From Rosa chinensis (Eukaryota; Streptophyta; Magnoliopsida; Rosales; Rosaceae), in assembly GCF_002994745.2 (NCBI RefSeq), contig NC_037091.1, forward strand, positions 35,156,612-35,220,611: DNA of 64,000 nt, given 5' to 3'. The notes below the pieces were generated by a model that was not told the origin of the DNA, made no database searches, and saw only the letters and a list, made by a program, of their open reading frames with translations. A program made the position numbers and the translations under genes. Shown here in pieces: positions 10,776 through 22,337 of this stretch (positions are counted from its first letter, which is position 1; each line of letters starts with the position of its first letter).

Positions 10776-11377
10776 TCAAATACGACGGAGTGTTGGCATA
10801 TCGAGCTGCAGCAGTCTTGTGTTTGCGGAAAACACTATTCTGAATTTCACTCATCCAGTCACCATAACGAGTCTTGATATCTTCCGTGAATACATCTTTT
10901 AGTTCTTCCTCGGAGCAATCAAATTTGAAATTTTTATTCTTCCATAGGTCAAACAACTTATCCAATTGATCTTGCGGATATTGTGCCCATGTTATGAATG
11001 GGCCTTGCAGCTCTGACCTGAAGAGGGGCCAAATACTTCGCAAGCTTGGGGAGTTATAATCCTAGGCATTGTAAACATAATTAAACTTAGCATGAAAAAC
11101 ATATGCAATTTCAATAATGGAAGAGGTGGCACGTTCCGACAAAAATTGACTGACTTTAAACATACCTCTTTCCATAAATCTCTGCATTCATGCCGTAGCC
11201 TTTTTCTCCTTTAGCAAGGCCTCTACCTTTCCTCTTGGTAGCCTCAGTTTCCAGCCCTTCCACCTCTTCATCACCATGTGTTGATTCATTGGGAATGTCT
11301 TCAGACAGTGAATGTGTGGAAGACTTGAGATGTAAAGTGCTTGCTACCATTTTCTGTCCTTTTCCTTTCTTTGTCAT

Positions 11378-12814
11378 GACTGCATTATAATATGAAAATA
11401 CACACGAAATTATATTGAGTAATACTGAACTGTAGGCATAAATATCAACCATGACTTAAAAGTCTGCTACATAGCGGCAAAACCTGCCCAAATGGTCCCA
11501 ACTTTTGCTTCTGTACTAGTAGTTCAGCCAAATATCTGCTATTATACCAGCTGAGTATTAATGATCAAGACAATGTGAACAACAGCGGATAAGAACACCA
11601 CCAAAAAAAGAAAAAAAAAACACACACACAGAGAAAAGTACTAGCAAAGCCAACGACAAAAACAATATACTAAATAACAGCAACACTGCAATTTGAGAAG
11701 ATAGCAACTAATCAATCTCTGAATACCTAGGAAACTGATGCCTATAAGGACTCCCAGAATTGAACTCTATCCACAAATTACGCTCCTCCCTCACATCTAC
11801 CAAAAATCTTCAATCACTATCCACTAAAACCAAATAGCCCTTTTCTCTAAGTTATGAGAAAGATAAGATCTAAGCATATAAGGAAGTCAAGTGGGAACAA
11901 TTGGATGTACACTAATATTTTCCGGGCTAGGATGGCTAGCAGAAATTCATATATATCCAACAACAATTTGATACACATATATATTCTTGTAGACCATGCA
12001 AAAATTCATATCTTAAGAAGAAAATGAAACATTCAATTCATTTACATTTGAACTAAACAATCATTCAATTCATTCTTGCCATATCATTTTCCTGGTTGAG
12101 TCTTTGGACCAATCCAGTTGTATCCATCTAAGTTTATTAAGAAGAAAATGAAACATTCTTCTTATATAGAGACTTTATCATGATGGGGATGAAAGGGATG
12201 TTGCTGGCCAAATCTGGCCATCAATTGCTTTTACTTTCCTTTTCTCACCTCATATTGATAAGTGAGGCTTTTTAATTTTACCATAAGATAATTTTACCAT
12301 TAGTAATCAAGCAAACTGAACCCCACACCCACCACAAAGCCAGATCCTAAATCTACCGCTACCTCATTTTCGCTTGGCAATATTTCGATTCTCACAAGTC
12401 CTGTTGGATTCAAAATATGTATGATTCTCTTTTGGAACTTGTTCAGAGAATCAAACAAAAGGTTCAGTTCTCCCAGTGAAATAAAAACAAATTGAAGATC
12501 AGAAAATTAAAGATCTACTTTCATGGTACTGTAAAGCTAGCTATCATAATGAAAAATTCCCATAAAAAGCAAAGAGCTGAAAATCAAAAACTGGTACAAC
12601 CAGTCTGGGTTTCTCATTTCTGCTATGCAAATATTTAATGCACGAGATCCTATATGTACTATGAATCCATAATAATAAAAGTGGCTAGTAGGGTAAGTCC
12701 TAGTAGGGTCATAGAGATTAATAACATCAGAGGTAGACATAATGCAAAGTTGTGCAGATACTATAAGGGGAATTAGAGAAAATAATAAACATAGATTGGA
12801 TAATTATATTACCC
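11378..12814. other. CACTA interior, non-coding
   Basis: AT-rich, with an A-rich/CA tract at about 11605-11635. No supported gene; probably intron or 5' region of the minus-strand TNPA-like gene. Confidence 0.45.
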
Positions 12815-13140
12815 TTCTGCTCAACAACTAATTTCTCTTCCAGTACTTTTTCAAGCACCCCAGAGATAGCAACTTGCAAGTTCTCAGCTGCAGCCCTTGC
12901 TTCCTTGTCTTTTCAATGTATACTAATTGCATCCTGCATGTCAAATGGAAAGAATTTGAAAAAAAATAAAGGAAAAGATTTCAAAATAAAGGAAAAGAAG
13001 GAGAAAGAGATGAATAAGGAACAGTATTAATAGCTATCACAAAATTAATGGGCAATTGCTTCACCGAAAATCTAACCATATTCTCTAACTCTTCCTTTGC
13101 AAGTGTCTCTTCTAGGGTAGTGCTATAGTTTGGTCCACAA
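12815..13140 (-). pseudogene. Two exon-like coiled-coil segments, unrecognised
   Basis: On the minus strand, a segment between an AG acceptor and a GT donor (about 12933-12815) reads as acidic helical sequence (ARAAAENLQVAISGVLEKVL) but has an in-frame stop near its start. About 100 bp upstream, 13140-13040 reads TLEETLAKEELENMVRF in another exon-like block. Both look like remnants of a coiled-coil protein gene, either a 5' part of the TNPA-like gene or a captured host gene. I do not recognise the protein. Confidence 0.3.
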
Positions 13141-14818
13141 ATCTAAGCTTTCAGTTGCTGGAATTGGAAGGATGATTTTAGAGTTGTTGTTCGTGGAGCT
13201 CAGGTTTAGGGGGAAGAGTTATATTTAATATGTTGAAAATATATGAGATAGACATGAAAATGACCAAAGCAGAATATGCAGAACAAATAGAGCATGGAGA
13301 TACGATTTGAGACAATCTCAATAACTACTTATTCAATACAAATATTCAAGCAAATGATTGAAAGTTATGTTGTGCAGCCACCATTAATATTCCCTTGCAA
13401 TAAGTATCTTACCAAATAGAGCAATTAATAAGACACATCTGCATGACTATTAGGACTAAAGCCTAAAACAAGTCTTCATACTAACAAAGATATTTAATTT
13501 CAGGTCATCAAGGTCTCCAATACTAAAAGATTACATTTGTTAGGCATGTCTGAGCAAACTCATTGGCACCTAAAAGCACAATACCTATTGGAACTTCACT
13601 ACTCCCCTGCTACAAAACAATCACCAAATCCCAGATTCCAATCAACAAACTAGAAACACAACCACAACAGATACATAACAAATTAAAACCCTTAAACACT
13701 ATCCCCAAAAACCATATAGCCATGTTAACCAAAAAAAAAAAAAAAACCAAATAGCTGTAAATGAGAAAGATGACATCTAATAATATAAGGAAGTCAAGTG
13801 AAGCCTTAGATTTTGGTTAAAAGAGAATTTTCCGTTGAAGTGTAAGATACGATTGCTGGTAATTGTCAACTACGTGTTGCAAAGAAAAGAGAACCCACTC
13901 ACCTCAAATCCTAAACAAGACCAATCATACAATCGAAACAAGCCTCTTGTTCTATTGCGCAACTGCCAAACTTCTTTCAATTTTTATTTTCGAGCAGATC
14001 TAGAATGGAGGCACACCTGTAAACAAAGATCAAGAGGATTAGAGCTTACATTAACCAGAAGATATAGAAGAATAAGACGTACTGAGACAGAATAAAGAGG
14101 GAAAAAGGAGAACTACGCGAGAGAGAGAGTGATGGGCGATGGAAGAGAAGGCGTGAAGTTTTCGATCTGATAGGTTTATTGGAGTTTCATCGCTGGAGGT
14201 AGTAGAAGAGTAACGTGTAGAGGCTCCAAAATTTTAGGGATATGTGCAGGATGACCAAATATTTGAGGCAGCGGGAAGAATTTTAGTGGCGGCAAACAAT
14301 AAAAAATTTATTTTATTTTTTATTTTAATACAAATTTCAAATTGTTATTTTGTATTTTTTCTCTTGGGACAATTATTGTTCTTTTTTTTTATATTCTTAG
14401 GTACGTGCAGTCCAGTTATATGACTACTTATATCAAACAAGTTTAATTGCATAGATATTCCACTTATTCAGGATATCTCGTCGGGAATAAGATTATATGT
14501 TGTTCAAGAGTAGATGTTATGTCGACGAAGAAATATCGTATCAAGGAGCTGATAAGCTGTCAAGGAAGAGTTGAGAAACATATATCTTGCCAAGTAAGAA
14601 TAGGAACCATATATCTCGTGTAGAAGTTAATATCTCATCTAAGACATTAACATAATATAAATAAGCAAATAAAAAAAAAAAATTTAGGCATCACTAGCAT
14701 GGAAGCAAATGTAGGTATACAAAAACTACCTAGTTTTACAAAGAATTATTACTATATGACAAGAAATAAAATAGGATATGTCCTTATTATAAAATAGCAA
14801 CAACTTTCTTAATTTTCG
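13141..14818. other. CACTA interior, non-coding
   Basis: Mostly AT-rich. A GA-rich block at about 14095-14230 resembles a 5' untranslated region for a minus-strand transcript. An A-run lies at 13730-13746. No supported coding region. Confidence 0.4.
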
Positions 14819-15186
14819 TCAGATGAATCAGATGAGTCATCAATAACAATGGTTGATTTTAGACAAGATGGCCCGACCTTAGGTTTTTCAATCTTTATTC
14901 AAGTATGTAAAACACGAGGCTTTACTTCAGGATCATCAGCGGTGAGATCAATAGGGTAACGAGGGTCTTTTCCGGGATAAAACCAAGCTGGTAAAACTCG
15001 GCCTCCTGGAAAAGTAACGCCTAAATGTTGAGGTTCCACCTTTATAGCCTGTAATGGAGGTGCAACAGGTTGAACACCATTGATATACTCCAGTCCAAGT
15101 GACGGGTTAACTGGATGCACTTTTACATCAGCATCTTTTTTGGAGTTATCAAGAAGAAGAATCTCAGACGAGTCACACATATGCAA
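14819..15186 (-). pseudogene. C-terminal fragment of an unrecognised protein
   Basis: The minus-strand frame from 15186 (MHMCDSSEILLLDNS) reads 95 codons, rich in Pro and Val (EYINGVQPVAPPLQAIKVEP, VLPAWFYPGKDPRYPIDL), to a TGA near 14899. In the same frame sequence continues after that TGA with IEKPKVGPSCLKS and a very acidic end (IDDSSDSSDEN) and a second stop at about 14817. The composition and acidic tail look like real former coding sequence with one nonsense mutation. It lies near the inner edge of the CACTA right repeats. It could be a captured gene fragment; I do not recognise the family. Confidence 0.45.
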
Positions 15187-15389
15187 ACCGTAACGAGGAA
15201 GAAGATAATGAAGAATGAGGTATTGTGCTTCAAGTCCCTACTGATGATTTGTATGTGTGTATTCTCTTTTTTCACATATAAGTCAACAAAATAACGAATT
15301 GTTTTGTGATTGCAGTACTGTCCATTTGGCAAGGTTGAAGTCTAGACATCTGAAATCAGCTGGCAAAATTTAGGCCTATTAATGTGCAT

Positions 15390-15566
15390 TGTAATGTATA
15401 TGTTGGTGTTCACATAAATTTGAATTGTATCTCTTTGTTGTTTTGTGTTCCTTGGGAGTGGTTTTGGTCTAGTCCCCCTTCCCTTTTGAATATTTTTTTT
15501 ATCAATAAAATTTCGAATAAGGGCGAAGAGTCAGCTCTTAGTTTGCTTCTTAAAAAAAAAAAAAAG
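15390..15566 (+). mobile_element. 3' end of a LINE-like retroposon with poly(A)
   Basis: Sequence with the feel of a plant L1 3' untranslated region (TTTTGGTCTAGTCCCCC..., then ATCAATAAAATTTCG) ending in a 13-A run at about 15552-15565. No reverse transcriptase and no clear target duplication were found, so this is a tentative, heavily 5'-truncated copy. Confidence 0.4.
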
Positions 15567-15765
15567 GATTACTACTAACTGTGTACTTTTTTACTATTAT
15601 ATGACATTTCTAATAGTGGCTATACTTTGTTGCATTGAATGTTGATGAACCTATTTCTGGTTTTTCATTATATATGTTATGACCAAATTTGCAAGAATAT
15701 GAAGACAAAAAATGCAGGAATCTATATATTGGCCACTTTTAACCCTCTTTTTTTTTTGGTATTTC

Positions 15766-16075
15766 CGACGGTGAATATGTGGTCGGAAATAAACCCTATA
15801 ATTTCCGACGACTTTCCGACGTAACAAACTCTTATCGGAAAATGACCATTTATTTTCCGACGACATCACACTTGGTAGGAAAAACAATTAGCGGGAACTT
15901 TTGCCACCAAATTATAATTATTTCCGACCCCACTCTAAACTTTTTCCGAGAGATTGTTTGCCGTCGGAAATAATGGTCATCCAAAATTTGTATTTCCGAC
16001 GGGAAAAAATTTTTGGTCGGAAATAATGTCACTTCCGACCAAAAAAGGATTTGGTCGGAAAAAGTCAGTCGGAAA
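15766..16075. repeat. Right subterminal repeat block of CACTA
   Basis: About a dozen TTTCCGAC/GTCGGAAA motifs in both orientations, the same motif as at 2788-3310. It stops abruptly at about 16072 without the expected inverted CACTA terminus, so the last part of this end has been lost. Confidence 0.8.
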
Positions 16076-16884
16076 AGGACAAGAGTTCACAAGAGTTCAA
16101 GGGAAGTTTAGAGTGAAGTTTGTGCCCAACATGAAGACATTAGGCCCTTTTATTTTGCCTCTATGGGATGTGACGTTTTTGCAATGCCTTAGTAGATTTC
16201 TAGAAGTCTCTACATCTACACGAGCTCTACTAGGTTTTTAGGACACTTTGTTAAATTCCTTACCCTTTCATTTCTTAAAACCTTGAGCCTTGGCCCCATT
16301 ACAACCCTTAGTAAGACCTATTTGATCCTTAAAATGGGACAGCCTTTGATCTGTGGAGATGAGTTATAAGAGTTGAACCTATGGCTTGGGTCCATCCATG
16401 CAAGTAGTTGATATTTTTCATGAGATCTTTGAAAAAAAAATTATATTCACAAAGTGCTTTTCGTTTCTTATATATGTGAGCTATTTGATTGCCTCAAAAT
16501 ATTTTCTCTCACATATAATTGAGTGATTATAAGTTTTTAAGCATTGCCTTGAATTCTGAGAGAAGAAAGAGTGGATATACCTTGTGAGGATATGAATCAT
16601 ACTTGTCTGAAACATGCTAAGCTCCACCCCATCACCATTGTTACAACCAAGTCCTACTTGTGTATGTGTGGATTATATGTTTTAATTAACTCTTGAATGC
16701 CTAAACATTGATTCTTGGTTGAGTGCTAATCTTGATGTTGTGAAAGTAAGAGATTTATGAGACAAAATGTTGAAGGGCAATAGAGTCATTGTATGTTATA
16801 ATGTTTGAGTCTTTCTTTCTTTAAATTTTGTTGAGTCTAAGTTTGTGTCTATGTTTTGATTTTGCTAAGGGACTAGCAAAAGCT
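16076..16884 (+). mobile_element. 3' non-coding tail of an Athila-like Gypsy element
   Basis: Non-coding sequence leading into a polypurine tract and LTR, with the plain T-rich character of Athila-type 3' regions. No coding frame. Its left limit against the CACTA remnant is not defined. Confidence 0.5.
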
Positions 16885-16899
16885 AAGTGTGGGGGAAAC
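16885..16899 (+). other. Polypurine tract of Gypsy element
   Basis: AAGTGTGGGGGAAAC directly precedes the LTR start TGATAAGAGC. The AAGTGTGGGGG form is common in plant Athila/Tat-type elements. Confidence 0.75.
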
Positions 16900-18755
16900 T
16901 GATAAGAGCATTTTAATGCGACGTTTTAATTGTTATTTCCTCATATTTACTTAGTTATTTCCTTAAATAAATCCTTCTTGTTTAGGAAAGTTTCCATCCT
17001 TAGAAAGTTTCTATTTTTAGTAACTTTAATAAAAGTTTCTATTTTCTAGGTACCTTGGAATAAATGGAGCTGAAATGAATAAATGGAGTTTTCCTGGTCC
17101 GACTAGGAATCCCAGTCAACGCAGGAATCATGATAAGGCTAGGAAACCTGAAGGCATGAGGAGACCACATGATGACATGGGAGATATTTTGGGAGATTAA
17201 ATCTGATTTTTGCATGGAAAATCAAGGAGATTACGTGGAGAATATCAAGGGAGAATTTTAAGGAAGAAAAGATTCAAAACAAGTCTAGATTCGTTCCTCA
17301 ATTCCCTCAAGATATGTTGGCTTAGAGAATAAAATCTGCAATTTTAATGTGAAAATCAAGAGAAAATCAAGGGGAGGACATTAAGGATAAAGCCATGGAG
17401 AGATTTAAGGGAGAAAAGGTCCAAAATGAGTCCGGATACATTGTCTAGGTTCATGCCTAGATATTTGGCCGAAAATGGTGAATAAAATCAGATTAAATCT
17501 TGGGAAAATCAGCAATAATATATTTGGAAAGATTATGGATTTATTTTGGAGTTTTTTGATTGGTTGAGTGACGTGGCAGAGCTGACGTGGCATTAATTCA
17601 TTGGTTGGAGCTGTGTGGTGCAACCAAAAAATTCCTTAGAAATTAAATTCATGAAGCCTTGCCTTCCCCTATATAAACCCCCCTATGCTACACCACAAAA
17701 CACACCTCTTCATTCAGAAAATTCCCTCCATAACGTCAAGCTTTCTCTCCATCCTCTAGTTTCAAGTCTCTGCGTCTTCAAGCAAAGAGAAGAAGAGAAG
17801 AAGAAGCCATGAAGCCTCCTAGCCGCCAAAATCCACCTTGTGTCGTGAAGCTTTGGAGCCTTGCTTTCAAGATCCAAGACCAACGTCTCAAGCTTTCCAC
17901 CATTCACCCTTCATGGTGTAATTCTATCTTATTCCTTGTAACCTTTTTGGTTTTCTTTGTTTTGATTTCGTATGAACTTGATTTCTAGTTGACATAAACG
18001 TTAAGGGCAAAGTTTAAAGTCTATTTTTATGTTTTGAAATAAAGTTGTGATTTTTATATGTTGATTTAAATGTTGCTTATGTGAGATTGCTTGATTGATT
18101 TTGGATTATAGAAAACTTTTTCATGTTTATGTTCTTTGGTGGCCAACTTAGTATATATGCATGTAATTGGAGCTAATTTAAGTAGTAAAGGCTTTGGACA
18201 AAAGTCGAAAACAATTAAGGAGGATTGCAAATAGGTGAACTTATTCATAACTAGGTTGTGCACTTTGGTTGACATCCTTTCTTTGTTCTTCATGCGTTGA
18301 ATGTGTTCTTGATTAGCTAGCTTTCTAGACTATGATTGCATGTTCAATAGGATTGATTTAGGTGCTTTCACTTAGATTAATTATTCAAGGAAAGTAAAAA
18401 ATGGGAAATCGTTTGCTTTCTAACATTTCACATGGTCAACTTCTTTCTCATGACATAGAAAATCAACTATAGGAATTGTGATTGGATTTCATTCAAATGA
18501 TTGTGGATTTGATCTTTGTTCCTTGCGTTCCACCCTTGTATATATGTTTTTACCTTTCTTTTATTTTATTTATTTTAATTTTCAATTTATTAATCCTAAA
18601 CCCCCTTCTTTATGTTTGCTTGTATATATTTCTATTCTTTGTTTTATTTTTGTAAATAATACTTTATACTTATTTTAATTCTTTAGTTGTTTTTGCAATT
18701 ACAGGTGTACCCTCATTTTATAGGGTTAAATTATATGCTTACTTTGATCGTACCA
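16900..18755 (+). repeat. Gypsy LTR (about 1.86 kb)
   Basis: Runs from TGATAAGAGC to GATCGTACCA, lying between a polypurine tract and a tRNA-Asp type PBS. A promoter-like CTATATAAAC occurs at about 17668-17677, followed by a pyrimidine-rich leader-like stretch. No second copy of this LTR is in the window. Open frames inside it are not credible genes. Confidence 0.7.
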
Positions 18756-18760
18756 ATTTT

Positions 18761-18779
18761 TGGCGCCGTTGCCGGGGAT
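18761..18779 (+). other. Primer binding site (tRNA-Asp type)
   Basis: TGGCGCCGTTGCCGGGGAT matches the complement of the 3' end of plant tRNA-Asp, the primer of many Athila/Tat Gypsy elements. It lies 5 bp after the LTR end. Confidence 0.85.
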
Positions 18780-20580
18780 TGAAAAATCACTTGTTTTTGT
18801 TTATAATTGTTGTATATAAACTGTTTGAAACTTAGTTTAAATTAATTAGGATTTTTTTTATATTGTTGAACATGATTTTTAATTGTAAGTTGTAAATTGA
18901 ATGGAATAGGTGAAGTCTCTTTTGTTAATATTGGCCTAAACCCCTTATTGGTACCTAGTTCAGGTCCCTTAAGGTTGAGGGCAGCCTTTATTAACACTTG
19001 TTGAACTGTCTTCACACTTATGACCTTTTACATCTTAGTAAGTATAGCCTATGTGGAATGGTGTCTAGGAAGGGGACAACGTTCATGACTAGTTTTTGAA
19101 TCCAGAAGTGCTTGCAAATGGGCCTAAACCACTATGTGGGAGTAGCTCATGCCAAAATGGATTTTTCCTCTCGTGTTCGTCCTCCCCCACCTGGCCATTT
19201 CAGTAAGGTTGCCCAAAGGATTTGAAAGGGAATTTGTGTCTAGGCGACTATACTTGGGCCGCATGTCCACTTGATTTACCGCTTGGAATTAAATTCGATA
19301 TCAATAATATTTATAACAAAAGAAAATGTTGTGATACACTAAGGTACAAAATTTACACTTGTAAAAATACTTTTCACGTTTTAGTCACTAACTTGTTAAT
19401 ATTACTCGTAGTTTGTAATTCATAGTTACTTGTATATATACTTTGTATTTCTTTGTTAATTGTAGTCACTAACTTTATTTAATGGAGGTACCGTTTGGCT
19501 GAAAGACGTTAAACTCAAGCGCTGCTTGGGAGGCAACCCAATTCAGAAGCAGCTGTGAATGAGTCTTCAAACACAGATTTGTTTTCTCTTTCCCTATTTC
19601 TTTTTTTTCTTTTTTTTAATTTTTCTTCTTTGTTTTTATTTTAGGATTTATTTTCGTAAATGTCTTCTATCTATGCTTATTTGTTTCATTGCATGTTTAT
19701 AATTGATTACATTGAGGACAATGCAATATTTAAGTGTGGGGGAAGGGATTTATATTTTTGTCTTTTATTTTGAGTCTTATATTTTGAAAAAGAAAAAAAA
19801 ATTTGAAAATGTCAAAAAGAATACAAAAAAAATGGAAAAATGTCAACAACAACAAAAAAAATTGTTTTTGTTTTTGGTTTTTGAGTCATAGGATGCCCCT
19901 TCAACTGTCTAGGATGAGCTTATATCTCTGAAATTATGGCTAAAAGATGATCACAATATTAAGATGATTTCAAAAATGGTATTCTTTGGTTAATTGAGAT
20001 ATATGAAAAATATGTGCATGTGTAGTAGATATGGATTTCGTGACCTTGGTACAGAATATGAGCATGTTAGGATGAGTTTTGATTCATAAAAGCCCATGTG
20101 AGATATTCGAACCCATGTCCCTTTTTCTTGGAGTGAAATGAAAAATATATTCTTATTTTCTTGGCGATGTTTTGATGATCTCATTATTCTTTCATTTGAT
20201 TGATTGTTTGCCATAGATTAAGTTTGATGGACTAGAGAATGCTAGAATTCGCTCTTGTGCTTGTTGAGACTTTTATCAATACATGGCCCTGATTCTGGAA
20301 GGGATAGAGGCACCCTAGGAATTATCACCATTGCCAAAAAGCATGTGTCCCCATTTGTGCCCGTCGTGGGACTCCCCTAGATAAACCCCTTTGAGCCTAC
20401 ATTAAGCCTTTTCTTTCATCACCCTTAAAATCCTTAACCCCTGAACCTTAGTATAGTTACAACCCTACCCTTTGTTCTAAAAACTTAGTGGAGCTAACTT
20501 TTGGGACTTTACTTGAGGATTTGGCATTAAGAATGAAGATTGAGAAGAGTTGAGAGTTCAAGTGTGGGGGTAGACTTGTC
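18780..20580 (+). mobile_element. Internal region of an Athila-like element lacking gag-pol
   Basis: A leader of about 700 bp is followed at about 19500-19540 by the GCGCTGCTTGGGAGGCAACC motif, which in Athila-type elements sits after the coding region. Polypurine-like AAGTGTGGGGG tracts then occur at about 19731-19743 and 20563-20575. No gag or pol sequence lies between leader and motif, so this is an internally deleted, non-coding derivative. No 3' LTR follows. Confidence 0.55.
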
Positions 20581-21238
20581 TATAAAAAAAAATAAAAAAT
20601 ACTTGCCAACTTCTGAAGACTGAAGTTAGAACAAAACACGTGGCACCTATGATGACTTGTTCAAACCACCATTTGATCAGTCCCCTTACTCGGCTTACCT
20701 CGTGCTTCAAAGCTCAAACTGCTCCCAGCAACCTAAGTCCCTAACATAAACTAGACATGACAGGAGTGAGGCGGATCAAGCTTGGGTCACAAGGCCTTGA
20801 GGTCTCAGCTCAATAACTAGGCTGGATAGGCATGTCAACCTTCTATGGCCACCCAAAGCCTGAACTAAACATGATCAATCTCATCCACCACGCCATTGAT
20901 GCTGGTGTCACCTTGCTCTGACACCCTACACCTACAAAACTCTTCTTGGCAAGGTAAAATCACTCACATTCTTGTATTTAGTTTTCTAGGTTTGTTCGAA
21001 TTATTGAATTGGATGAAGTGGTATTGTAAGTTAATGTGTTGATTGATCAAGCAGGCTTTGAGTTGAGGGTTAGAGAGAAGGTTCAATTGGCGACGAAATG
21101 TGGTTAGAGTGTTAAGCACCACATGAAGATTTGAGGCCAGCCAGCATATATGTGAGGGCTGCTTGTTAGGGAAGCTTGAAGCACCTTGGTGTTAATTCTA
21201 TTGATCTCTATTATCAGCATCGGATTGACACCTATGTC

Positions 21239-21830
21239 TGTTGGAGAGGAAAGATCTCATATTGAAAAAGTGACAAATAAAATATAACTTATAAGTGGGT
21301 GGATCTCACCCAATTGTACCGAGGCCTTTTGTGATTAAAACCCAACACCTATCGGGTGGTTAAGTTGGGACAATATCGGTACAATGGTGGGCCATGGGCC
21401 ACGCTTGTCACTATTTAACATGGTATCAAAACGGGTCCTTCTCCAATTGCGTCTCCACGTAAGCATGTATCATGAGCCCAAAATTGGGGTTCCCTGTATT
21501 GCCATCGAAATTACCAAGTGTCCAATGCGGGCCTTGGATTGTATCGACCAAGTCTCCGATATGAGACTTGTGTCCCAATTTCCAATGTGGAAATTGGATT
21601 AATTAATTTCACGTGCTAACCTAGAGTTAGGTTGCACGTGAGGGGGCGTGTTGGAGATGAAAGATCCCACATTGAAAAAGTGACAAATAAAATATAACTT
21701 ATAAGTGGGTGAATCTCACCCAATTGTACCGAGGCCTTTTGTGATTAAAACCCAACACCTATCGGGTGGTTAAGTTGGGACAATATCAGTACAATGGTGG
21801 GCCATGAGCCACGCTTGTCACTGTTTTACA
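21239..21830 (+). mobile_element. TRIM (miniature LTR retrotransposon, 592 bp)
   Basis: Two 182-bp LTRs (21239-21420 and 21649-21830) with TGTTGGAG starts and ACA ends, over 90 percent identical by eye. A PBS TGGTATCAAAACGGGTCC follows the first LTR at 21421, close to the initiator tRNA-Met form, and a GAGGGGG tract precedes the second. The 5-bp target duplication ATGTC is exact (21234-21238, 21831-21835). No coding capacity. It interrupts exon 2 of the AKR pseudogene; removing one target copy joins the exon. Confidence 0.93.
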
Positions 21831-21850
21831 ATGTCCTCATTGAAGTCACG

Positions 21851-22337
21851 GTTTGTTTTCTTTTCTGTTTCCTTTGAAATTCAATCTCCTTCTAATTAAA
21901 ACTTATAATCACATGTTATGAGTTATCATTACACTTTGGTTAGTAACTCTGCGTGTAATAGGTAAATTGAATCGACGAAATACATGATGTGTGTGTCTAA
22001 GACTATTTGAGGATCACTTGAAATCGACATGTCTAAGTGCTTGTGTTGTTCCTCATTTGTCTATGTCCGTCTGTTTTCCTCATATGTACGTATATGGTTC
22101 ATGCCAATGTGTAAGAAGATATATGACATGTCCCCATAGAAGTGCAGTGATTATTGTGACCACATCCTTCAGTTGGGAGTCACACTACAGATAAGATCTT
22201 TTTAAGTTTTGAATGTTGAATCAAGTGTACGCAGATTTGTAAACTATGTTTACTTTTTTCAACATGACTTGCTACTTTATTCTTCATCCTTTTAGATCTG
22301 CATGGTATACTACTTGGTAGATCACATAATTACTGTA
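21851..22337 (+). other. AKR pseudogene intron sequence
   Basis: AT-rich, starts with a GT donor after the exon 2 remnant. No other feature seen. Confidence 0.5.

Larger units (their letters stand above)
5520..11377 (-). pseudogene. TNPA-like gene (plant transposase, Ptta/En/Spm family), split by Copia
   Basis: Minus-strand exons seen, 5' to 3': 11377-11166 (MTKKGKGQKMVAS..., basic), about 11061-10776 (IWPLFRSELQGPF, then KTAAARYANTPSYL), continuing after the Copia insertion at 6551-6494 (KPEIWTPMVDEWLKETWQ), 6139-6047 (NRDKLTMVHTTGSVPMAKY), 5891-5775 (DKTGVELSPIEMFRRF) and 5697 to about 5500 (IEETLGGDGEDELDDWDIY). Most junctions have AG/GT signals. This order matches the plant transposase family whose TNPA members bind CACTA subterminal repeats. 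The first two exons are not in phase with each other as drawn, the last exon runs into a stop, and a 4.2-kb Copia interrupts the second exon, so it is called non-functional. It was probably complete before that insertion. Confidence 0.7.
2788..16075 (-). mobile_element. CACTA (En/Spm) transposon, right end truncated, non-autonomous
   Basis: The left end begins CACTACAACACAG at 2788, preceded by ATT (possible half of a 3-bp target duplication), and runs into a dense block of TTTCCGAC/GTCGGAAA motifs. The same motif block recurs at about 15766-16072. Such subterminal repeats next to a CACTA end are diagnostic. Between them, on the minus strand, lie exons of a plant Ptta/En/Spm-type (TNPA-like) gene. 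No TNPD/Tnp2 transposase was found and no TGTAGTG right terminus follows the right block, so the element looks truncated and dependent on others. A Copia element (6552-10775) is nested inside. The exact right limit is uncertain. Confidence 0.75.
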
